From: Candidatus Afararchaeum irisae
GTDB lineage: Archaea > Halobacteriota > Halobacteria > Halobacteriales > Afararchaeaceae
Length of the DNA stretch: 44,330 bases
NCBI GenBank assembly: GCA_034190545.1
Contig: JAXIOF010000057.1
Coordinates: 1-44,330 of the forward strand
Direction of reading: 5' to 3'
The notes under the pieces are model-generated. The model was not told where the DNA came from. It saw nothing but the letters and a program-made list of their open reading frames with translations, and ran no database searches. Numbering within the stretch: position 1 is the first letter of the stretch; every line of letters begins with the position of its first letter. The position numbers and the translations under genes are program-made. Of this stretch, positions 37,777 to 44,330 are shown piece by piece.

Positions 37777-40401
37777 ATGGAAGTTCCGAAGTCGTACGAC
37801 TCCTCCGAGGTCGAGGAGAGATGGCGCGACGAATGGGATGACTCTCTCTACGCCCACGATCCCGACAGCGACGCTCCTGACTACAGGATAGACACACCTC
37901 CGCCGTATCCGACGGGCAACCTCCACATAGGAAACGCCCTAGGCTGGTGTTACATGGACTTCGTGGCGCGGTACAAGAGGCTCCAGGGCTACAACGTCCT
38001 CTTCCCACAGGGATGGGACTGCCACGGACTCCCGACTGAGGTCAAGGTCGAGGAGGAACAGGGCGTCCACAGATCGGAGGTGCCGAGGGACGAGTTCCGG
38101 CAGATGTGTATCGACCACACCTACGAACAGATCGACGAGATGCGTGACACGATGGACGTACTCGGCTTCTCACAGGACTGGTCACACGAGTACATCACGA
38201 TGGAGCCCGAGTACTGGGGGAAGACACAGAGGTCTTTCCTTGAAATGGCAGACGACGGCTACGCTTACCAGGGTAAACATCCCGTCAACTGGTGTCCGAG
38301 ATGTGAGACCGCGATAGCCGACGCCGAGGTCGAGAGAGAAGAGGAGGAGGGCGTCCTTGTCTACCTCGAGTTCCCCGTCGTAGGAGACGACGACGTGATC
38401 GAGATCGCGACGACACGTCCCGAGCTTCTGCCTGCGTGTGGTGCGGTGGCTGTCGACCCCGACGACGAACGTTTCGAGGAGTACGTCGGAGAGGAGGTCG
38501 AGGTTCCTATATTCGGACAGACCGCCGAGGTCATACAGGACGAGGAAGTCGACCCCGAGTTCGGTACGGGAGCCGTCATGATCTGTACATTCGGTGACAA
38601 ACAGGACGTCGAGTGGTGGCAGGAGTACGACATAGATCTCAGAGAGGCGTTCACTAAGACGGGAGGGCTCACAGAGATAGCGGGAGAGTACGAGGGGATG
38701 GAGATAGACGAGGCGAAGGAAGCGATCATAGAAGACCTCGAGGACGAGGGATATCTCTACGACAAGGAGCCTCTCGAACAGAACGTCGGAAAGTGCTGGA
38801 GATGTGACACGCCGATAGAGATACTCTCGAAGGAACAGTGGTTCATAGAGGTCAGACAGAACGAGATACTCGAAAAGGCGGAGGAGGTCGACTGGATACC
38901 CGACCACATGCACAGCCGCCTAGTCGACTGGACCGAGGGAATGGAGTGGGACTGGGTCATATCGCGCCAGCGCGTATTCGCTACGCCTTTCCCCGTCTGG
39001 TACTGTGACGACTGTGGCAGTGTCAAGTTCGCCTCGGTCGATGAGGTTCCGGTCGATCCCACTGAGGAAGACCCCGAGACGCCCTGTGAGGACTGCGGTG
39101 GTACGTCGTTCACCCCCGAGGAAGACGTCATGGACACGTGGATGGACTCCTCGATCAGCGCGATGCACGTCGCTGGCTGGCCCGAAGAGGGATTCGAGCC
39201 CACACAGCTCAGGGAACAGGGTCACGACATAATACGGACGTGGGCGTTCTACACAATTCTCCGTACTGCGGCACTCGAAGACGAGATACCGTGGGAGGAG
39301 GCACTCATAAACGGAATGGTCTTCGGAGACGACGGACACAAGATGTCGAAGTCACGCGGCAACTTCGTCCAGCCTGAGGAGGCTGTCGACGAGTACTCCG
39401 CCGACGCATTCAGACAGTCTCTCGCGTCGGGTGGACGTCCCGGAAGCGACATACAGTTCCGGTGGAAGGAGGTCAAACGCGCCTCGAAGTTCATGACTAA
39501 GCTCTGGAACATCTACCGCTTCTCGGCGTCGCATATCACGAAGGACGTCTACGACTACGAGGACGAGGCTCCCGATGCCGATCTGCGCCTCGCTGACAGA
39601 TGGATACTCTCGAAGCTCTCCGAGACAGCCGACGAGGTCGAGGAAGCGATGGACGAACACCGTTTCGACCTCGCACTCAAGGAGCTAAGGGAGTTCGTCT
39701 GGGACGACGTCGCCGACGACTACGTCGAGATGGTCAAGGGACGTCTCTACGAGGAGGACGGCGACGGCTACGAGGCTGTGAGATGGACTCTACGTACGCT
39801 GATAGAGTCGGTCGTCGTTATGTTCTCGCCCGTCGCACCCTTCTTCTCCGAGGAGGTCTACTCGGGTCTCAGGGACGAGAGCGTCAACAACGCCGACTGG
39901 CCCCGGGTCGAGGTCTACGACGCCGACGCCCTCGAAGCCGGAGAGCTCCAGGCTGAGATCGCTTCGTCTGTGAGGAGATGGAAGAGCGAGGAAGGGATCG
40001 CACTCAACGCAGAGCTCGACAGGGTCGAGGTCTACGCAGAGTCGGAGTCTGTCGGCGAGAGACTCGACATTGACGACCTCTCGGACACCCTGTCTTCCGA
40101 AGTCACAGTCGAGACCGGAGAGCCCGACCTCGAAGAGGTGCCCGTCGGTGTCGACCCCGACATGAGCGTGATAGGACCCGAGTACAGGGACACCGCGGGA
40201 GAGATAGTCTCGGCTCTCGAGTCGTCCGATCCTTCGGAGGTCAGAGAGGAGAAGGAGACCGGAGCCGTCGAGGTCGAGGTCAACGACGGGGTTATAGAGC
40301 TCGACTCCGACGCCGTCGGTATAGAAAACGAGCTACGTAGCGGCGGGAGAGAGGTCGAGGTCATAGAGACTGACGGCGCGACGGTCTTAGTCTTCGAGTA
40401 A
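37777..40401 (+). CDS. valS: Valyl-tRNA synthetase
   Basis: 874 aa class I synthetase. HIGH-type motif GNLHIGNALG (HIGN at 50-53), editing-domain ATTRPELLPACGAV, two CxxC zinc knuckles (WCPRCETA, WYCDDCGS with CEDCGG) and HKMSKSRGN (KMSKS at 522-526). The overall pattern, including FPQGWDCHGLPTE, fits haloarchaeal ValRS. The C-terminus lacks an obvious long coiled coil. It charges tRNA-Val and clears mischarged Thr. Confidence 0.95.
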   Translation: MEVPKSYDSSEVEERWRDEWDDSLYAHDPDSDAPDYRIDTPPPYPTGNLHIGNALGWCYMDFVARYKRLQGYNVLFPQGWDCHGLPTEVKVEEEQGVHRSEVPRDEFRQMCIDHTYEQIDEMRDTMDVLGFSQDWSHEYITMEPEYWGKTQRSFLEMADDGYAYQGKHPVNWCPRCETAIADAEVEREEEEGVLVYLEFPVVGDDDVIEIATTRPELLPACGAVAVDPDDERFEEYVGEEVEVPIFGQTAEVIQDEEVDPEFGTGAVMICTFGDKQDVEWWQEYDIDLREAFTKTGGLTEIAGEYEGMEIDEAKEAIIEDLEDEGYLYDKEPLEQNVGKCWRCDTPIEILSKEQWFIEVRQNEILEKAEEVDWIPDHMHSRLVDWTEGMEWDWVISRQRVFATPFPVWYCDDCGSVKFASVDEVPVDPTEEDPETPCEDCGGTSFTPEEDVMDTWMDSSISAMHVAGWPEEGFEPTQLREQGHDIIRTWAFYTILRTAALEDEIPWEEALINGMVFGDDGHKMSKSRGNFVQPEEAVDEYSADAFRQSLASGGRPGSDIQFRWKEVKRASKFMTKLWNIYRFSASHITKDVYDYEDEAPDADLRLADRWILSKLSETADEVEEAMDEHRFDLALKELREFVWDDVADDYVEMVKGRLYEEDGDGYEAVRWTLRTLIESVVVMFSPVAPFFSEEVYSGLRDESVNNADWPRVEVYDADALEAGELQAEIASSVRRWKSEEGIALNAELDRVEVYAESESVGERLDIDDLSDTLSSEVTVETGEPDLEEVPVGVDPDMSVIGPEYRDTAGEIVSALESSDPSEVREEKETGAVEVEVNDGVIELDSDAVGIENELRSGGREVEVIETDGATVLVFE

Positions 40402-40459
40402 GGCGGCGACGCGACAGTATAAGCAACACCTTTCAAAGGATCGAGTTCGTACTCCTTCT

Positions 40460-41125
40460 ATGGAGATACGTGGCGACAGGAGATGTCTCGAATGCGGATA
40501 CGAGTGGAGCTACTTCGAGACCAACCGGATAAGATGTCCCGACTGCGGCAGCATGAGAAGCGAGAGCACCTCATCGGGACGTCTCGACACACAGGGAAGT
40601 GCCAACTCGGGGATAGGGATAGGGTTCAACGAGCTTGTCTCGAAGACTGCGAGCTTCGAGGAGACTCTGTCGGAGGCTGAGGAGTCATGCCGTAAGTTCG
40701 TCTCGAACTACGGATTTATAGACGCGGGAGAGCTTCAGCCACCATCCCCCGAGTACGTCATGGCTGCGGAGGTCACCGAGATCGCAAACGGTCTTCTGAC
40801 TTCCCGGGGAGACGTCGACGACGAGGAGAGGGAGTACGTCATAGATCTCCTCAGGGGCATAGAGTCGGGAGAGCCTCCCGCACCCGAGAAGCGTCCGTCG
40901 TCACTCGACAGCTACCACGCCCTCGCAGTCGCGCGTCTCGTCGACGAGTACTCGAAGGAGATACGGCGGTATGCACGTATAAACGAGAACGAGACTGACG
41001 TCCCGTCGGAGATAGAGACAGCGCGCGACAAGGCGAAGAGGACACAGGCAACCAGCGGCGAGAGACACGACGCAGTCGACGGTCTCAGAGACCTCAGGGA
41101 AGCATACGAAGAAGTTACTTCTTGA
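40460..41125 (+). CDS. Zinc-ribbon protein, DUF7117-like
   Basis: 221 aa. An N-terminal zinc ribbon (CLECGYEW at 9-16, CPDCGSM at about 26-32) is followed by a helical body with no recognised catalytic motif. The layout matches haloarchaeal DUF7117 proteins, sometimes called TFIIB-type zinc-ribbon proteins, of unknown function. It ends 10 bases before the convergent folD stop. Confidence 0.75.
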   Translation: MEIRGDRRCLECGYEWSYFETNRIRCPDCGSMRSESTSSGRLDTQGSANSGIGIGFNELVSKTASFEETLSEAEESCRKFVSNYGFIDAGELQPPSPEYVMAAEVTEIANGLLTSRGDVDDEEREYVIDLLRGIESGEPPAPEKRPSSLDSYHALAVARLVDEYSKEIRRYARINENETDVPSEIETARDKAKRTQATSGERHDAVDGLRDLREAYEEVTS

Positions 41126-41135
41126 TCGTTTACCT

Positions 41136-41978
41136 CTACTCAGAAAGCTTAGCCGCCTCGACCGTGTTACGGAGGAGCATCGCACGTGTCATGGGACCCA
41201 CACCGCCGGGCACGGGTGTTATCGCAGCCGCCTTCTCGCTGACCCCCTCGTAGTCGACGTCCCCGACGAGTTCACCGTCGACCTTGTTTATTCCGACGTC
41301 TATAACGACTGTTTCCTCCGAGACCATCTCAGCGGTCACGAACTCGGGTACTCCGACAGCGGCTACGATTATGTCGGCGCGTCGGGTGTGTTCCTTGACG
41401 TTCCGAGTTCCAGAGTGACAGACTGTCACAGTCGCGTTCGCGCCGTCCGACTTCTGGACTAAGAGGTTGGCGAGGGGCTTCCCGACTATGTCCGACCTAC
41501 CGAGTATAACGACGTCCTTCCCATCGGGCGAGTTGCCGGTCGCCGTCAGGAGCTTCTGGACACCCATCGGAGTCGCGGGGACGAACCTCGGACGTCCCTC
41601 CATCAGAAGACCCTTGTTCTCGGGATGGAAGCCGTCGACGTCCTTCTCGGGTGAGACCGCTTCGAGTGCCTTCGTCTCGTCTACGTGGTCGGGAAGAGGA
41701 AGCTGGACTATGAAGCCGTCGACCGAGTCGTCGTGGTTGAGGTCGTCTATCACCGACATCAGCTTCTCCTCGGACTCCGAGGGATCTATACGTACGACCT
41801 CCGACTCTATGCCGACCTCGCCGCAGTCCTTCTCCTTCATCGAGACGTATGTCTCGCTCGCGGGGTCGTCGCTCATGAGAACTGCAACCAGCTTAGGAGG
41901 TGTCTCCATCTCCTCGACCTCCTCGGTTACAGAGTCCCTTACTTCCTCAGCCACGGATTCGCCGTCGATTACTTCCAT
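41136..41978 (-). CDS. folD: Bifunctional methylene-THF dehydrogenase / methenyl-THF cyclohydrolase
   Basis: 280 aa. It interconverts one-carbon folates for purine and formyl-group supply. Catalytic Y-x3-K is in ETYVSMKEK, the folate motif is FIVQLPLPDHV, the NADP site GRSDIVGKPLANLL and the terminal ITPVPGGVGPMTRAMLL. Full length. Convergent with the DUF7117 gene and divergent from the NfuA-like gene. Confidence 0.95.
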   Translation of the reverse strand: MEVIDGESVAEEVRDSVTEEVEEMETPPKLVAVLMSDDPASETYVSMKEKDCGEVGIESEVVRIDPSESEEKLMSVIDDLNHDDSVDGFIVQLPLPDHVDETKALEAVSPEKDVDGFHPENKGLLMEGRPRFVPATPMGVQKLLTATGNSPDGKDVVILGRSDIVGKPLANLLVQKSDGANATVTVCHSGTRNVKEHTRRADIIVAAVGVPEFVTAEMVSEETVVIDVGINKVDGELVGDVDYEGVSEKAAAITPVPGGVGPMTRAMLLRNTVEAAKLSE

Positions 41979-42063
41979 GTCTCGAAATCGACCCGGAGGC
42001 GATTCAAGTTAACGGAACCGCGCCACCGCTAGTTTTTTACTTCCGTTTCCATAAGTAACTACC

Positions 42064-42654
42064 ATGAGTGTCGAATCCGACAACATTATTAACGTCACAT
42101 CAGAAGCCGCAACAAAGGCAAACGAACTCATGGAAGACAGGGGTCTCGACGGCTACGGGATACGTATCTCCGTCGACTACAAGGGAGGAGACGCCGACTA
42201 CTCTCTCGAGTTCTCACAGAAGCCGATGGACTCCGACAGGATCGTCGAGACTGACGGTCTGACACTCTTTATCGACTCCGAGTCAGAAGCCGCAGTCGAG
42301 GGGAGCACACTCGACTACGTAGTCGAGAACGGAAGGGGAGGCTTCACGGTGAAGTCTGCTGGGGGGAAAGACGAGGCGGAGTTCGACGAGTCGACAGTCG
42401 AGGGACAGGTGCGTTCGTTCCTCGTGCGTAACTTCCCACAGATACAGGGACACGGCGGTGAGGCAATCATAGAGGAACTCGACGAGGACGAGGGATACGT
42501 CAAGCTCAGCTTAGAGGGGGCGTGTTCGGGCTGTGGCATATCCGACGCGACCGCCGAGGCGATAATGAGGAAACTGCCCAAGACGGTCGAGGACATATCT
42601 AGGGTCGAGGTCGACGCGGGATCGGGCGGCGCGGGTGCCGACGTACCGTTCTGA
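42064..42654 (+). CDS. NfuA-like Fe-S protein (degenerate IscA-like domain plus NifU domain)
   Basis: 196 aa. Residues about 1-100 resemble an A-type (HesB/IscA) carrier fold but contain no cysteine at all. Residues about 110-185 are a NifU C-terminal domain with the cluster-binding GACSGCGIS motif (C154, C157). This is the NfuA architecture, a carrier delivering 4Fe-4S clusters; in NfuA the cysteine-less N-domain binds targets. A haloarchaeal Fe-S delivery role is inferred. Confidence 0.85.
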   Translation: MSVESDNIINVTSEAATKANELMEDRGLDGYGIRISVDYKGGDADYSLEFSQKPMDSDRIVETDGLTLFIDSESEAAVEGSTLDYVVENGRGGFTVKSAGGKDEAEFDESTVEGQVRSFLVRNFPQIQGHGGEAIIEELDEDEGYVKLSLEGACSGCGISDATAEAIMRKLPKTVEDISRVEVDAGSGGAGADVPF

Positions 42655-42709
42655 GACGGCTGAGCCAAAAAGACTTACTTGGTTCCCCTCGTTACTACTC
42701 TCATTCTAT

Positions 42710-43924
42710 ATGAACCCGAGGGATTATGAGAAAAGACGTCGGGAGATCTCGGGGTCTGAGCTAGCCGAGGCGATAGGTCTCGACGACGACGAGATTCACG
42801 AGAGGAAGGAGTACGTCGGCTTCGACGGCGACGACACACAGACTCTTGAGGAGATGATGTCGGTCTTCGAGAGTCTCGAGAACCAGATCGCCGAGGACTT
42901 CTATGACCACACTATGTCTTTCGAGGGGACGCGCGAGGTCATAGACAGATCCGACGTGACGAGCGAGTACCTCAAGAAGGTTCACGGACCCTATCTCACG
43001 CGTATGGGAATGGGAGACTACGGCAGGGAGTACTTCGAGGACAGGACACGTATAGGGAAGCTCCACGAGATGGTCGACATGCCCGTCAAGTACTACGTCG
43101 GCACATACATGCTCTACTACGACAGGGTTATCTCTGAGATCTTCGAGAGGCTCAAGTCGGAGAAGACAGACGAAGCCGATATAGACGAGGCTAACGAAAG
43201 GGTTATCTCTTTCCTGCGTGCTACCAACCTCGACCTTCAGGTCGCCATGGACACCTACATAGACTCGTACACTAAGGAGGTCGAGAGGAAGAACGACCGT
43301 CTCGAGGAGTTCGCGGAGGTAGTCTCACACGACCTCAGGAACCCTCTCAACGTCGCGCAGGGTCATCTCGAGATAGCAGCCTCACAGACGACCGATGAGA
43401 CGGTTGAGAACAGCCTCAGAGAGGTCGATGAGGCTCTCGAAAGAATGGAAGACCTGATACACGACGTCCTCGAACTCGCGCGCCACGGGAGGTCGATAGA
43501 GAACGTATCCGCAGTCAGTCTCTCCGACGCCGTGGAGGAGGCTTGGGACAACGTCGACACCAGAGACGCCGAGATAGAAGTTGAGGTAGATGACAGAAAC
43601 GACTCGGTCTGTTCGGACCACGACCGTCTGATACAGCTTCTCGAAAACCTATTCAGGAACTCGATGGATCACGGCGGTGACGTCTCGGAGGTACGTGTGG
43701 GAAGACTCGAAGACGGCTTCTACGTCGAGGACGACGGTGTGGGAATACCCGAAGGGAAGAGAGACGATATCTTCGAGTCGGGATTCACGACATCCGACGA
43801 GGGCACGGGTCTCGGTCTCTCGATAGTCAAGGAGATCACAGAGGCTCACGGCTGGAGAATCGAGGTCGTGGAGGGAGACGACGGTGGCGCGAGGTTCGAG
43901 ATAAGGGGCGTTGAGTCGGCTTAA
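42710..43924 (+). CDS. Globin-coupled sensor histidine kinase
   Basis: 404 aa, soluble. Residues about 12-150 are a protoglobin domain: helical, with RTRIGKLHEMVDMPVKYYVG giving the proximal haem ligand H119. A coiled linker leads to a histidine kinase: H-box EVVSHDLRNPLN (H207), N-box LLENLFRNSMDHGG, G1 VEDDGVGIP and G2 GTGLGLSIVKEI. It probably senses O2, NO or CO and signals to an unidentified response regulator; no receiver gene is adjacent. The ATG at 42710 is chosen because the longer frame runs into the preceding NfuA-like gene. Confidence 0.9.
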   Translation: MNPRDYEKRRREISGSELAEAIGLDDDEIHERKEYVGFDGDDTQTLEEMMSVFESLENQIAEDFYDHTMSFEGTREVIDRSDVTSEYLKKVHGPYLTRMGMGDYGREYFEDRTRIGKLHEMVDMPVKYYVGTYMLYYDRVISEIFERLKSEKTDEADIDEANERVISFLRATNLDLQVAMDTYIDSYTKEVERKNDRLEEFAEVVSHDLRNPLNVAQGHLEIAASQTTDETVENSLREVDEALERMEDLIHDVLELARHGRSIENVSAVSLSDAVEEAWDNVDTRDAEIEVEVDDRNDSVCSDHDRLIQLLENLFRNSMDHGGDVSEVRVGRLEDGFYVEDDGVGIPEGKRDDIFESGFTTSDEGTGLGLSIVKEITEAHGWRIEVVEGDDGGARFEIRGVESA

Positions 43925-43994
43925 CAGACCGACAGAGGACAGAGACGGTAGAGTAACGCATTTTGGCGTGTGAAATCTACGTAGAGACGAGAAC

Positions 43995-44330
43995 ATGCAG
44001 GCTCAAGAGTCGGAGTCCTCGGACACGGAAGCACAGACTGAGGTTCTCATCACAGGTCTGAGAGACGAGGAGCCCGGAGACGTAGTCGGAGCCTTCACGA
44101 ACGAGGCGGATGTCGATCCCGAGGCAATAGGAGAGATAAGCATCGAGGACGCCGAGGCTACTGTCGAGGTCGGCGAGGATACTGTAGATAGAGTAGTCGA
44201 CGAGGTCGACAGGGTGGGTAGGTCTGAGGTCTGTGTGAGACGTCTCGACGACGAGACGGAGGCAGTGCGTGAGTACGTGAAGTACCTCGGGGACAAGCCC
44301 CGTTCCGAGATCTCCGATCTCGCGGGCTCG
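43995..44330 (+). CDS. DbpA-type RNA-binding domain protein, cut by the window end
   Basis: At least 112 codons with no stop. Residues about 14-95 resemble the DbpA RNA-binding domain found at the C-terminus of some DEAD-box helicases: VLITGLRDEEPGDVVGAF, then IGEISIEDAEATVEV and a final VCVRRLDD. Here the domain is at the N-terminus without a helicase in front. From residue 100 (DKPRSEISDLAGS) the frame runs into a copy of the two-hairpin repeat, which either extends the protein in frame or has replaced its natural end. Confidence 0.6.
   Translation, partial: MQAQESESSDTEAQTEVLITGLRDEEPGDVVGAFTNEADVDPEAIGEISIEDAEATVEVGEDTVDRVVDEVDRVGRSEVCVRRLDDETEAVREYVKYLGDKPRSEISDLAGS
44292..44330 (+). 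repeat. Partial two-hairpin repeat at the window end
   Basis: Bases 44302-44330 are the first 29 bases of the 49-nt unit: GTTCCGA, a 4-3-4 hairpin GATC-TCC-GATC, then TCGCGGGCTCG. The ten bases before it (GACAAGCCCC) match those before unit 37571 at 9 of 10 positions. The inner stem differs from every other copy. The unit continues beyond the window. Confidence 0.7.

Noticed and set aside
38182-38913. Long minus-strand frame inside valS
   Set aside because: Antisense shadow of the acidic synthetase sequence, rich in Leu, Val and Arg without recognisable motifs.
1-44330. tRNA and rRNA genes
   Set aside because: I looked for T-arm signatures and conserved rRNA segments in the intergenic stretches and found none.

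Overview
The window looks like chromosomal DNA of an extremely halophilic archaeon (Halobacteria). The proteins are very acidic and belong to families that are largely haloarchaeal (DUF5784-, DUF7490-, DUF8060-, DUF7475- and DUF7117-like proteins). The informational machinery is archaeal: TATA-binding protein, the PolD large subunit, CDP-archaeol synthase, Trm-G10 and a probable Taw2. Many genes have a TATA box about 25-30 bases before the start codon and no visible Shine-Dalgarno sequence, as in leaderless haloarchaeal transcription. Heavy use of AGA/AGG and ATA codons is unusual for mainstream haloarchaea and suggests a less-sampled lineage; this is inference.

Layout. 1-5800: HTH regulator, rhodanese, a minus-strand group (DUF5784, CYTH, a 54-residue membrane protein, PRPP synthetase, SAM hydroxide adenosyltransferase) and a Nif3-like protein. 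5800-7820: a box C/D guide RNA with its own promoter, followed by an AT-rich segment with an MNT/HEPN toxin-antitoxin pair, bounded by direct repeats that copy the 3' end of the guide RNA. 7826-13453: YchF-type GTPase, a small membrane protein, then a five-gene minus-strand operon (CDF transporter, dead LAGLIDADG-like protein, rhodanese, CDF transporter, thymidylate kinase). 13460-22978: CarS, PyrE, HD phosphohydrolase, intein-containing dCTP deaminase, TusA-like and rhodanese proteins, PhoU, Taw2, a GDT1-like transporter, SDR, a second YchF, wHTH. 23014-31014: DUF302, MGMT, TBP, Trm-G10, UPF0058, GIY-YIG, GtrA, sulfatase, surface proteins, a DUF2250 regulator and a Bcp peroxiredoxin. 31070-36064: PolD large subunit with an intein beside its catalytic motif. 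36065-37681: a solitary TnpB followed by a dense array of hairpins. 37777-44330: ValRS, DUF7117, FolD, NfuA-like protein, a protoglobin histidine kinase, and a DbpA-domain gene cut by the window end.

Most genes are housekeeping: nucleotide supply (Prs, PyrE, Tmk, Dcd, FolD), tRNA maturation and charging (C/D RNA for the elongator tRNA-Met wobble base, Taw2, Trm-G10, ValRS), sulfur and Fe-S chemistry (TusA, three rhodaneses, NfuA) and replication/transcription (PolC, TBP).

The most novel signal is a family of 49-nt two-hairpin repeats. Three copies lie downstream of tnpB, one is inserted in frame inside tnpB, and one begins at the window end inside another reading frame. The framework bases are largely fixed while the inner stems differ completely between copies yet stay self-complementary. 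The second strongest signal is the box C/D RNA, whose 3' end appears to have served as the attachment site of the toxin-antitoxin island.
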